From: Cryptomeria japonica
Taxonomy: Eukaryota > Streptophyta > Pinopsida > Cupressales > Cupressaceae
Assembly (NCBI RefSeq): GCF_030272615.1
Contig: NC_081406.1
Coordinates: forward strand, 402,764,939-402,828,938
Length of the DNA stretch: 64,000 bases
Direction of reading: 5' to 3'
Shown here piece after piece: positions 12,340 to 22,989 of the stretch. The notes below the pieces were generated by a model that did no database searches, was not told the DNA's origin, and saw nothing but the letters and a program-made list of their open reading frames with translations. Numbering within the stretch: position 1 is the stretch's first letter; each line of letters opens with the position of its first letter. The translations under genes and the position numbers were made by a program.

Positions 12340-12660
12340 TTTGGTGAGTGCCAAATATGGCGCTCGCCAAATGAAAAAATATGAATTTTCACATTTGGTG
12401 CGCACCGAATTTGGCGCTCGCCAAATGCAAAATTTGAATTTTTACATTTGGTGCACGCCAAATGTGAAAAGTCAATTTTTTGCATTTGGCGAGCGGAAAA
12501 TTTGGCGCGCGCTAAATGTTCTGCATTGTCCAATGTGAAGGTTTTGTGAGTGTGTAAATTTTTCAATCTTGGCACAAGTTAAATCCACCCCCGAAGGAGA
12601 ACACGCCAAATGTGAAAAGTCAATTTTTTGCATTTGGCGAGCAGAAAATTTGGCGCGCGC
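12340..12660. promoter_or_regulatory. Cluster of TTTGGCGC (E2F-like) sites in GCCAAAT-type inverted motifs
   Basis: The subterminal segment is built from repeated CATTTGGCG / CGCCAAATG words. TTTGGCGC, which fits the E2F consensus TTTSSCGC, occurs at 12410-12417, 12501-12508 and 12649-12656, and again in the opposite arm at 19416-19423. Amplification of E2F-type sites by plant transposons is documented in other lineages. Binding here is untested; the motifs could also be mere stem sequence. Confidence 0.4.
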
Positions 12661-12749
12661 TAAATGTTCTGCATTGTCCAATGTGAAGGTTTTGTGAGTG
12701 TGTAAATTTTTCAATCTTGGCACAAGTTAAATCCACCCCCGAAGGAGAA
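12454..12749. repeat. 148-bp tandem duplication in the subterminal region
   Basis: Two nearly identical units, 12454-12601 and 12602-12749, each holding CACGCCAAATGTG, a TTTGGCGCGCGC block and ending CCCCGAAGGAGAA. A related single copy in inverted orientation lies at 19270-19440, so the duplication occurred in one arm only. Confidence 0.8.
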
Positions 12750-12899
12750 TATATACATGAAATATAAAATTTAAGTATAGCTCTATAGGACTTATAATGT
12801 AGATTCTAGTTTTTAGAGGATCATATAAAATTTCAGACTTAGTCAAATTTCAATAATCGACATGTCAAATTTCAGTAATCAACATGATCCCATTAGCAT

Positions 12900-14560
12900 T
12901 CTTTAGCTATGTATCTCACTCTCTTTATCTTCCCCAAACTCTAGACCTATCTCTCTCCCTCTCTTGTCTCTCTTGCTTCTTTTCTCTCTCACTCCCTTAT
13001 TGTTTCTCTCCCCTCTCACTCCTTTCTCTTGGTCACTACCTATCCCTTTTATCTTCTCTCTCTCCCCATATCTAGGGTTGTCCCTCCCTCACTATTCACC
13101 TCACTGTCTCTCCCTCCCTATATTATTATCCACCTTTCTCTCCCCCTCTAGGTTTCTCACTTATCTAATTGTCACCCCTCTATTTCTCTCCCTCCCTCTC
13201 CACCTTTCTCTCCCTTCTCCTTACCTCTATCTATTTATGAACTCTCTCCCTCTCTTCTCTCTCTCTCTCTCCAAACCTCTATATCTCCTCTTTCTCTAGG
13301 TCTCACAATCCCTCCATGTCTACCTCTCTATCCATCTCCTCTTACTCATCTCTTTGATCTTATATCTCTTATATTCTCCCTCCCTCCCCTCTCCAGGTCT
13401 CTACCTTCCTTTCTTCCTCTCTCCCTCTCTATCTCCCTCTCCCACTCTCTTGTCTTCTCTCTTCCTCTCTTATTATCTATCTGCATTATCTAGGTCATTA
13501 CCTCTCCATCCCACCCTATCTCCCCTCTCTATGTTTCTCCCTCCCTTCCTCTCCACCTATCTACCTCTTCATATAGGTCTCGTTACCCACTTCTCTTTAT
13601 CCCCCTCTATCTATCTGACTCATCTCTGGCCATCTAAGTCTCTCACCTATCTATATACCCCCTCTATAGTTCTCTACGTCCCTCTCTACCTCTCTCTCCC
13701 TCCTCCTTAACTCTATCCCTTTATGAAATCCCTCCTCCTTAACCCTATCCCTTTATGAACTCCCTCCTTTTATCTTCCTCCCCTAACCTCTTTATCTCCT
13801 CCTTCCATAGGTCTCTCACTCCCTCCATGTCTACCTCTCCATCCATCCCCTCTTACTCCTCTCTTTGTTCTTCTATCTCTTCTCTTCTCCCTCCCTCCCT
13901 TCTCTAGGTCTCTCCCTTCATTTCTTCCCCTCTCCCTCTCTACCTCCCCATCCATACATACCCCCATATATATCTCACTCCCACACTTTTTTATTCTCTT
14001 CCTCTTTCATTCTCTCTCTCTACATTCTAGGTCATCAAATCTCTCTCTCACCTCTCTAGGTTTACCACTTCCTTCTTCTCCACCTATCTACCTCTACATC
14101 ATGTCTCATTACTCACCTCTCTCTCCCCCCCTCTATCTATCTCATTCCTCTCTCTTGTCATCTAGGTCTCTCATCTCTCTTTACCAATATAGTTCTCTCA
14201 CCTATCTATTTGTCCCTTCTCTAGTTATCTCCCTCTCTCTTCCCCTATATCTCCCTCCCCCTTTACCCCTAAATATTTTTGAACTCTCTCCTCCTCTTCT
14301 CGCTTTCCCCCCACCTCTGCATCATCTCCTTCCCTAGGTATTGTAGTCCCTCCATGTCTACCTCTCCCTCAATCCCCTCATACTCTTCTCTCTCTTTATT
14401 CTTTCATCTCTCCTCTTATCCGTCCCTCCCATTTATAGGAATCTCCATTATTTTCTTCCCCTCTCCCTCTCCCTCTCTATCTCCCTCTCCCTCCTTATCC
14501 CCATCTCTCTCTCCCTTCCCTACTAATTCTTATTCTCTCTTTACCATCTACATCATCCTA
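12900..14560 (+). repeat. Polypyrimidine left arm with about 515-bp higher-order repeats
   Basis: About 1.65 kb consisting almost only of C and T (CTCTCCCTC words). A larger period is visible: the phrase CCATGTCTACCTCTC recurs near 13313, 13826 and 14351, each followed by a similar CTCTTACTC...TCTAGGTCT context. The part 12900-13720 is the reverse complement of the purine-rich arm 18219-19075. Frames across it give only Ser/Leu/Pro low complexity and are not genes. Confidence 0.8.
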
Positions 14561-14580
14561 GTACATGACATGACCACTTG

Positions 14581-17500
14581 TGACACCATATGACCCCTCA
14601 AGACACAATATTGTGTTGTTAGGGGTCATATGGTGTCCTAAGGGGTCATATGGTGTCGTTAGGAATCATATGGTGTCCTAAGGGGTCATATGATATTCTA
14701 TTACCCATTAGGATACCATATGATCCCTTAGGACACCATATGACCCCTAACGACACCATATGGTGTCATTAGGGATCATATGGTGTCCTAAGGGGTCATA
14801 TGGTGTTATATGACCCCTTAGGACACCATATGGTGTCATGAGGGGTCATATGGTTTTGTATGGGGTCATACAGTGTCCTAAGGGGACATAGAACACCATA
14901 GGACACCATATGACCCCTTAGGACACCATATGGTTGTCTTAGGGGACATATGGTGTCCTAAGGGGTCATAGAACACCATATGACCCCTTAAGACACCATA
15001 TGACCCCTAACGACACCATATGGTGTCCTAAAGGGTCATATGGTGTCCGCAGGGGTCATATGGTGTTCTATCACTCCCTAGGACAATATATAACCCATTT
15101 TAACATCCTAGTACATGACATGACCACTTGTGACACCATATGACCCCTAACGACACCATATGGTGTCATTAGGGGTCATATGGTGTCCTAAGGGGCCATA
15201 TGGTGTCGTTAGGGGTCATACGGTGTTATATGACCCCTTAGGACACCATATGACTCCTAACAACACCATATGGTGTCCTAAGGGGTCATCTGATGTCGTT
15301 AGGGATCATATGGTGTTCTATGACCCCTTAGGACACCATATGGTGTCGTGAGGGGTCATATGGTTTTGTATGGGGTCATATGGTGTCCTAAGGGGACATA
15401 GAACACCATATGACCCCTTAGGACACCATATGGTGTTTTTAGGGGTCATATGGTGTCTCGAGGGCTCATATATTGTCCCAAGGGGTCATAGAACACCATA
15501 TGACCCCTTAGGACACCATATGTTGTCATTAGGGGTCATATGGTGTCCTAATGGGTCATAGAACATCATATGACCCCTTAGGACACCATATGTTGTTGTT
15601 AGGGATTATATGGTGTTGTATGGGGTCATATGGTGTCCTAAGGGGTCATAGAACACCATATGATCCCTTAGGACACCATATGGTGATGTTAGGGGTCATA
15701 TGGTGTCTTAAGGGGTCATAGAACATCATATGACCCTATAGAACACCATCTGACCCCTTAGGACACCATTTGGTGTTGTTAGGGGTCATAGGTGTCCTAA
15801 GGGGTTATAGAACACCTTATGACCCCATGGGACACCATATAACCTCTAACGACACCATATGACCCCTTAGGACACCATATGGTGTCATTAGGGGTCATAT
15901 GGTGTCATGTGGGCTCATTTGGTGTCCTAAGGGGTCATAGAACACCATATGACCCCTTAGGACATCATATGACCCCTTAGGAAACCATATGACCCCTTTG
16001 GATACCATATGGTGTTGTTAGGGGTCATATGGTGTTCTAAGGGGCCATAAAACACCATATGACTCTCTCATATATATCCCTTACTCTCTTATTGTCTCTC
16101 TCCATTCTCAAGGTCACCATCTCTCTCTCTCTATTCTTAAGGGGTCATATGGTGTCATATGACCCCTTAGGACACCATATGGTGCCATTATGGGTCGTAT
16201 GGTGTCCTAAGCAGTCATTAGGTGTCTTATGACCCCTTAGGTGTCCTTTGGGGTCATATTGTGTCCTAAGGGGTTATATGGTGTCCTATGAGCCCCTAGG
16301 ACACCATATGACCACTTAGGTGTTGTTAGGGATCATATTGTGTCCTAAGGGGTCATAGGGTGTCCTATTGACCCCTTAAGACACCATATGATCCCATAGG
16401 ACACCATATGGTGTCTTTATGGGTCATATGGTGTCCTAAGGAGTCATATGGTATCAGATGAAGGATACCATATGGTATCCTTTATGGGTTGTACCATATG
16501 GTATCCTTTATGGTGTTGTATGACCCCTTAAGACACCATATTGTGTTGTTATGGGCTATATGGTGTTTTAAGGGGACATATGGTGTCCTATAACCCCATA
16601 AGAGGTCGTTAAAGGTCATATTGTGTCCTATGACCCCTTAGGATACAATATGGTGTTGTTATGAGTCATATGGTGTCTTGAGGGGTCATATGGTGTCTGA
16701 TGACCCCTTAGGGAACCATATGATCCCTTAGGATACAATATGGTGTCGTTATGGGTCATATGGTGTCCTAAGGGGTAATATGGTGTAGGATACCATATGA
16801 GCCCTCCTATGGTGTTTTTATGGGTCGTATGGTGTTCTAAAGGGTCATATGGTGTCATATTACCCCTTAGGACACCATATGGTGTCATTATGGGTCTTAT
16901 GGTGTGCTAAGGGGTCATATGGTGTTATATGACCCATTAGGACACCATATGACCCCTTAGGACACCATATGGTGTCATTATAGGTCATATAGTGTGCTAA
17001 GGGGTCATATGGTGTCATATAACCCCCTAAGGGGTTGTTAGGGGTCATATTGTGTCCTAAGGAGTCATATTGTGTCCTATGACCCCTTAGGATACCATAT
17101 GACCCCTTATGACACAATATGGTGTTGTTATGCATCATATTGTGTCTTAAGGGGTCATATGGTTCCCTATGACCCCATAGGACACCATATGACCCCTTAG
17201 GTGTCATTAGGGATCATATTGTGTAATAATGGGTCATATGGTATCCTATGACCCCTTAGGACACCATATGGTGTCATTATGGGTTGTATAGTGTCCTAAG
17301 GGGTCATATGGTGTCCTATGATCCCTTAGGACACCATATAGTGTCATTCTGGGTTATATGGTGTCCTAAGGGGTCATATAGTGTTCTATGACCCCTTAGG
17401 ACACCATATAACCCCTTACATTTCGTTAGGGTTCATATTGTGTCCTAAGGGGTCATATGGTGTCCTATGACCCCTTAGGTGTCGTTAGGGGTCATATTAT

Positions 17501-18218
17501 GTTCTAAAGGGTCATATGGTGTGTTATGACCCCTTGGGACACCATATGACCCCTTAGCACACCATATAGTGTCAATATGGGTCATATGGTGTCCTTAGGG
17601 GTCATCAGGTGTCTTGTGACCCCTTAGGACACCATATGGTGTTATTATGGGTCGTATGGTGTCCTAAGGGGTCATGTGGTGTCCTATGACACCTTAGGAC
17701 ACCATATGGTATTGTTATGGGTTGTATGGTGTCCTAAGAGATCATATGGTGTCCTATGACCCCTTAGGACATCATATGACCCCTTAGATGTCATTAAGGG
17801 TCATATTACATCCTAAGGGGTCATATGGTGTCATAGGACCCCTTAGGACACCATATGACCCATTATGTGTCATTAGGGGTCATATTGTATCCTAAGGGGT
17901 CATATGGTGTCCTATGACCATTTAGGACACCATATGACCCCTGAGGACACCATATGACCCATTAGGTGTCATTAGGGGTCATATTGTATCCTAAGGGGTC
18001 ATATGATGTCCTATGACCATTTAGGACACCATATGACCCCCGAGGATATCATATGGTGTCGTTATGGGTTGTATTGTGTCCTAAGGTGTCATATGGTGTG
18101 CCCTTAGGGCACCATATGACTCCTTAGGTGTTGTCAAGGGTCATATTATGTCCTAAGGGGTCATATGGTGTCTTGTGACCCCTTAGAACACCACTTGGTG
18201 TTGTTGTGGGTCGTATGT
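14581..18218. repeat. 3.6-kb array of a 20-bp motif in both orientations (palindromic array)
   Basis: The unit TCATATGGTGTCCTAAGGGG and its reverse complement CCCCTTAGGACACCATATGA alternate irregularly through the whole segment, joined head to head at CATATG or tail to tail at the CCCC/GGGG side. Units are degenerate (ATT/GTT/GTC variants) and by length there are on the order of 180. Any two neighbouring opposite units make a near-perfect 30- to 40-bp palindrome. A larger duplication is seen: the phrase CATCCTAGTACATGACATG occurs at the left edge and again exactly 540 bp later. A short CT-rich interruption lies near 16065-16130. It forms the loop of the inner fold-back element. All frames in it are artefacts of the repeat. 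Confidence 0.9.
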
Positions 18219-19075
18219 TAAGGAGGAGGGGGAGAGAGATAGAGAGGGAGAGAGAGAACTATAGAGGGGACATATAGATAGTCAAGAGACCTAGATTTCA
18301 AGAGAGGTGGGTAACGAGACCTATATGCAAAGGTAGATAGGTGGAGAGGAAGGGAGGGAGAAACCTAGAGAGGGGAGAGAGGGTGGGTTGGAGAGTTAAT
18401 GAACTAGACAATGAAGAGAGAGAATAAGAGAGGAAGACAGATAATGAGAGAGTGCGGGAAGGATATATAAATGGAGAGGGGAAGAAAGGAAGGGAGAGAT
18501 CTAGAGAGGGAAGGGAGAGAGAAGAGAAGAGATAGAAGAACAAAGAGATGAGTAAGAGGGGATGGATGGAGAGGTATAAATGGAGTTTGCGAGAGACCTA
18601 GAGAATGCAGAGATGAATCTAGGTTTGGAGAGAAAGAAGAGAGGGAGAGTGTTCATAAATAGATAGGGGCAAGGGAAAGAGAGAGAAAGGTGGAGAGGGA
18701 GGGAGATAACTAGAGGGTGGACAATTAGCTAAGTGAGAAACCTAGAGGGGGAGAGAGAGGTGGGTAATAATATAGGGAGGGAGAGGTAGTGAGGTGAATA
18801 GGGAGGGAAGGAGAGCCCTATATATGGGGAGAGAGAGGATAGAAGGGATCGGTAGTGAACAAGAGAAACAAGTGGGAGGGGAGAGAAATAATAAGAGAGT
18901 GAGAGAGAAGAGAGAGGAAGGGAGTCAAGGATATAAATTATGGTACAAGGAAGGGATGAAAGGTAGAGAGGGTGGGATATACCTAGAGAGGGGAGAGAGA
19001 AGTGAGAGAGACAAGAGATGTAGAAAGATAGGTGTAGAGTTTAGGGAAGATAAAGATAGTGAGATATGGATCTAA
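18219..19075 (-). repeat. Polypurine right arm of the inner fold-back element
   Basis: About 860 bp of A/G-rich sequence, the inverted counterpart of part of the polypyrimidine arm (12900-13720). The order of landmarks such as CCTAGAGAGG and AGAACAAAGAGATGAGTAAGAGGGGATGG mirrors the left arm. It is shorter than the left arm because the 515-bp repeats expanded or were retained on one side only. Confidence 0.75.
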
Positions 19076-19079
19076 AGAA

Positions 19080-19620
19080 TGCTAATAGGAGAATGTTGAT
19101 TACTAAAATTTGACTAAGTATGAAAGTCAATATGATCCTCTAAAAACAAGAATCTACATTATAACTCCTCTAGAGTTGAAACCACTCTAAAAAATCCTAC
19201 CAATACATACATGAAATATAACTTAAAGTGACTTATACTTAAATATTATATTTCATGTATATATTCTCCTCTCATGATGGGTATAACTTGTGCCCAAGTT
19301 GAAAAATTTGCATCACAAAACCTTAAAATTGGACAATGCAAGACATTTAGCGCGCACCAAATTTGGCACTTGCCAAATGAAAAAAGTTGACTTTTCTCAT
19401 TTGGCACACGCCAAATTTGGCGCGTGCCAAATGGGAAAAGTCAATTTTTTTCATTTGGCGAGTGCCAAATAGGGCGAGCGCATATTTGGCACTCGCCAAA
19501 TGGTCTACATTCGGAATTACCAACCCTTTGGGTTGGATTGTACTTGGGCATCCAACCCAAAGGGTTGGACGACCATTTCAGGCCTGAGACGTGTTTTTAA
19601 TAGAGGATTAGAAAATTTAC
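19080..19620. repeat. Inner right stem, inverted copy of 12240-12900
   Basis: Reverse-complement counterpart of the left segment, in order: a TTGATTACTAAAATTTGAC block, a CATGAAATATAA block, the GCCAAAT/TTTGGCG block, and a CCAACCCAAAGGGTTGGACGACC block matching left 12268-12325. The last is itself a small hairpin (CCAACCC..GGGTTGG). Confidence 0.7.
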
Positions 19621-20389
19621 ACATATTTTTGGCCGTGCTCTCCATCAGGTTTGCACGTGTTTCAATAAAACTAAAAAAAAATACCATAGAGACCTCGATC
19701 TATCTCTTAGCTATCTAATCCAAGCATGTAATTCTTTTCACATTTTGATTTTGTTAAGGCTTTCATCTATAATTTCTTTTGTTAGTGTGTTCATTTTTGG
19801 TCAAAAACCAACATGAACTATTTTGGGTATAGTTTTTTACACGTTCATCGGATTTTGAAGAAACTTACATTTTTAGAAACTAGACTCCATTCTACACAAT
19901 TTTTAAAAAAAAGTTTTGATTTTTGATTAGTTATCAATGATTTTAGGGGGGAGCACGCTCAAATTTCTGTTTTTCAGGATGTGTCCACTTCAAAAATTAG
20001 TAAAAAATCATATACTCATCAAAAAATTAGCTGAAAAATATGAAATAAACTACAAGGTGTTAGCTAATTTCTCACTGAAGTGATTTTAAAAATTCAAAAA
20101 AAAAGTTAACATTTTAGAGGGGCCACAACAGACGCTATGTTATGTTTTTTGCATAAAAATAGGACCACTTTTTGTGGCCCCCCTTTTTGAAGCCCTTAAT
20201 CTCTACCATTTTCAAAAACAATTAGTAGTTTAGAAAGTAGACTTGAAGCACTCTGACTCTTGTTCTTGTTGCATCTTCAAATTTGGAGTCTAAGTATCTT
20301 CAATTTGTCATTGAAGTTCAAACTTTGTTGATTTCAGAAAAAAGTGGCATCTTAAGACCCCCTTTTGGTACAACTTGGTGCACATACCC
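19620..20389. other. Unpaired right part of the inner element and its terminal repeat
   Basis: About 770 bp with no left-arm counterpart except its last 60 bp, which are the terminal inverted repeat. AT-rich; no coding frame. Phrases such as TAGAAACTAGACTC also occur in the outer element near 20480, consistent with common family ancestry. Confidence 0.5.
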
Positions 20390-20393
20390 TAAA

Positions 20394-21180
20394 CCTGAAC
20401 TTCAAAGAGATATTTGAAGGTCATATACTCAAAAATAGGAGTCGCGAAAAGAATAATAATTGCAGGACTCTGAATCTAGTTTCTAAACTACTAAAGTTTT
20501 TTAAAATTGGATAATATCAAGAGGGTCAAACCATTCACGCATGAAAAACTGTTCCTAATTTTTTCAGAAAAATATAACATAGATGTTTTCGTGCGCTACA
20601 CAAAATATATAGTTAGATTTACTAGTTTGGAAAACCCTTTAGTAGGATGATAGGTAAGAGTGAGATCTAGAAGTTGTGTATTTTTTTGTAATTTTTCATT
20701 GAGTATTTTTTTTTATGATTTTTCGAAGTGACTGCATCCTGAAAATTTGGTACTTGTTTGTGCGCTGGGGCATAACTTGCATAAAAATAATCGAAAATAA
20801 AAACCTTTTTTTTTAAAGTGTATAAAATCTAGTGTAGAACAATAATATGTAATTTATTTTGAATTTGGTCAAGTATATCAAAAGTTATTAAAAAACGGGT
20901 AGACATATGTCTGTGAGGACTGTCAAGGTATTGGTAAAGAAAATTAAAGTTTACTGTGCTAATGTTGCCCAAAAATAGAAAACAATATATGGTCAGAAAA
21001 CTAAGAAAATGTGTGAGATTATGGTGGTAATTTTAGAGATACCCACTTGATCATTTGTAAACCTGATGATGAAAAAGTCAAGAAATCATGTTGCAAGATG
21101 AAAAAACGTTTAAAGGGACAAAAATGGGGGGAAAATGGGCTTGCAATCCTTAGGGTCGTTTTCCAACCCTCTTACCAAGA
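20394..21180. other. Outer element, AT-rich body without genes
   Basis: About 790 bp of outer fold-back element sequence. No coding frame and no transposase motif on either strand. Several phrases loosely resemble 19840-20340 of the inner element. Confidence 0.5.
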
Positions 21181-21183
21181 CAA

Positions 21184-21460
21184 AAACCGTACGGTTTTTT
21201 AAAAACAAAAAGTAATATTCGCAGTTCTTCATAACCTGCATGGGTTTTGAAAAACAAAAATTACTATTCACAGTTCTTCATAATTCTTCATAACCCGCAC
21301 GAGTTTTGAAAAACAAAAAGTACTATTCACAGTTCTTCATAACCCGCATGGGTTTTGAAAAACAAAAATTACTATTCATAGTTCTACATAACCCGTACGA
21401 GTTATGTAGAACTCAAACCATTATTTTGTGTTTCACAAAACCCGTACGGGTTATGAAGAC
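21184..21460. repeat. Tandem repeat, about 50-60 bp, with CCGTACGG-type palindromes
   Basis: About four units of the pattern GGGTTTTGAAAAACAAAAA, a short spacer, and GTTCTTCATAACCCG. At the unit joins lie palindromes such as AACCCGTACGGGTT. A related but distinct repeat lies at 22412-22670 on the other side of the CT tract. Confidence 0.75.
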
Positions 21461-21599
21461 ATAATAATGTATGCTTGTAAACTTAGCATTTACTACACAT
21501 ATGTACAGACATACATATATTATATGTGTTTATGTATGAAAATATGCATATCTATAGTTATATATACATATATTAATATAGATATATGTATGTATGTTT

Positions 21600-21893
21600 G
21601 TATACATGCATGTCTCCCTTCTTTTCCTCTCTCTCTTGTCTTCCTTCCCCATCACTATATTTGTCTATTCTAAGCCCTAATGAGTTCTATCTCATCTCTC
21701 TCCCCCTCACACTTCTCTCTCTATTGAGTCTCTCACCCTTTTCTCCTTCTCGTTCTCTCTACCTCATGTCTCGCACCCTCTCCTCCTTCTCCTTCTCTCT
21801 CTCTCTCTCTCTCTCCTTTTCCCAATCTTCCATCCTCCCCTCTCCTTATCCTACTCTCTCTCTCTCTCTCTCTCCATCCCCCTTTCCTTATCC

Positions 21894-21938
<45 letters not shown>

Positions 21939-21949
21939 CCCCTTTCCTT

Positions 21950-21999
<50 letters not shown>

Positions 22000-22086
22000 T
22001 ATCCCTATCTCTCTCCTTCTCTCCATCTCTTCCTATCCCCTTCTCTCTCTATCTCTAACTCTCTCTCCCTCTCCCCCTCTCCTTTT

Positions 22087-22125
<39 letters not shown>

Positions 22126-22157
22126 CCTCTCTTCCTATCCCCTATTCTCTCTCTTAC

Positions 22158-22199
<42 letters not shown>

Positions 22200-22268
22200 T
22201 CCTTTTCCCAATCTCCCCCTCTCCTTTTCCCAATCTCCCTCTATCTCCCTCTCCCCCTCTCCTTTTCC

Positions 22269-22325
<57 letters not shown>
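21600..22325 (+). repeat. Long (CT)n microsatellite
   Basis: About 725 bp dominated by CT dinucleotides, broken by phrases such as CCCCCTCTCCTTTTCCCAATC. Long Ser/Leu/Pro frames on one strand and Arg/Glu frames on the other are artefacts of the repeat. Confidence 0.9.
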
Positions 22326-22411
22326 CTTCCTATTTGGTTCCTAGTTCTATATAACCCATTCGGGTTATGCAAAACTAAGACAAAAACTTCTAGTTTTGCA
22401 TAACCCACGGG

Positions 22412-22670
22412 TTTTGAGGAACTTTTAATTTTTTATTATAAAATATAATGTTCCTCAAAACTAGTACAGGTTTTGAGGAACTTTTGATTTTTTATTATAA
22501 AATATAATGTTCCTCAAAACCAGTATGGGTTTTGAGGAACTTTTGATTTTTTATTATAAAATATAATGTTCTTCAAAACCCGTATGGGTTTTGAGGAACT
22601 TTTGATTTTTTATTATAAAATATAATGTTCCTCAAAATCCGTACGAGTTTTGAGGAACTTTTTGTTTTTT
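22412..22670. repeat. 59-bp hairpin-forming tandem repeat
   Basis: Unit starts at 22412, 22471, 22530, 22589 and 22648, a strict 59-bp period. Each unit carries TTTTGAGGAAC near its start and the inverse GTTCCTCAAAA near its end, so every unit can fold into a hairpin around an AT-rich loop, joined by CCGTATGGG-like palindromes. Confidence 0.85.
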
Positions 22671-22680
22671 TAATTTGTTT

Positions 22681-22712
22681 TGGCTAGGCTTGGTGTTACC
22701 AAGCCTAGCATG
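22681..22712. repeat. Short hairpin GCTAGGCTTGG / CCAAGCCTAGC
   Basis: A perfect 11-bp stem around a TGTTA loop close to the right end of the outer fold-back element. Confidence 0.75.
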
Positions 22713-22764
22713 TTTTTGAATTTTCAGAACACGCACACGTTATGAGTTTTTTTTTTTTTAATTT

Positions 22765-22808
22765 TCAATGTGGCCACTTTTTTGTTCACCATCTTGGTGC
22801 ACTTACCC
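22765..22808. repeat. Right terminal inverted repeat of the outer element
   Basis: Reverse complement of the left end at 12114, followed by the TAACA target copy (22809-22813). Confidence 0.7.
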
Positions 22809-22989
22809 TAACATAAATGTATTTTGTCGTTATAACTCAAAAAAATAACTTTATTTCATCAAAACCTACAAACAACATTGTGGATCACCACAAACATCTA
22901 GAAACCTTTGAAAATACTCTCACAAATTTTGCCACGCTGAAAACAACTTAGCATCCAAACCGCAAGGAGGTCCATAAGATCTTCAATCA

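Larger units (their letters stand above)
12188..20389. mobile_element. Inner fold-back element of the same family
   Basis: The left end at 12188 reads GGGTAAGTGCACCAAGTTG; the right end at 20389 is the reverse complement with one change (CAACTTGGTGCACATACCC). Inward both continue with a GGTACCAAAA block and a TGCCACTT block. TAAA lies at both sides (12184-12187 and 20390-20393). The element is a long imperfect inverted repeat: left subterminal and arm 12240-13720 mirror 19600-18219, around a central palindromic array. Length is 8.2 kb and no protein is encoded. Its termini match those of the element it sits in, so one family has inserted into itself. Confidence 0.7.
12114..22808. mobile_element. 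Outer giant fold-back / TIR DNA element (non-autonomous)
   Basis: The left end at 12114 reads GGTAAGTGCACCAAGATGG and the right end at 22808 is its reverse complement (CCATCTTGGTGCACTTACCC). The match continues inward through a GTGAACAAAAA block to a GTGG/TGACCACTTTTT block. TAACA flanks both sides (12109-12113 and 22809-22813). It interrupts a Copia-like element whose gag lies to the right and whose 3' part lies to the left. No transposase is visible, so it must be mobilised in trans. The GGG-type terminus with a TAA-containing target resembles PIF/Harbinger, but a 5-bp duplication does not fit that superfamily's 3 bp; superfamily unassigned. Only 73 bp from its left end it is itself interrupted by a second family member. 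Confidence 0.7.

Noticed and set aside
12884-14593. Several long Ser/Leu/Pro frames
   Set aside because: They arise from the polypyrimidine arm, have no conserved start or domain, and shift with the repeat.
15160-17207. Frames with repeated GHHMTP and PYDPLGH words on both strands
   Set aside because: Direct translation of the 20-bp palindromic array; they exist in both orientations and carry no other evidence of coding.
14581-18218. CRISPR-like repeat array
   Set aside because: Units abut with no unique spacers of constant length, orientation alternates, and the context is plant transposons.
21586-22344. 252-codon open frame on the plus strand
   Set aside because: Pure Ser/Leu/Pro low complexity from a (CT)n microsatellite; matching Arg/Glu frames on the other strand are the same artefact.
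12114-22808. Assignment to PIF/Harbinger
   Set aside because: GGG-type ends and TAA in the target fit, but the apparent flanking repeats are 4-5 bp and no transposase is present; left unassigned.
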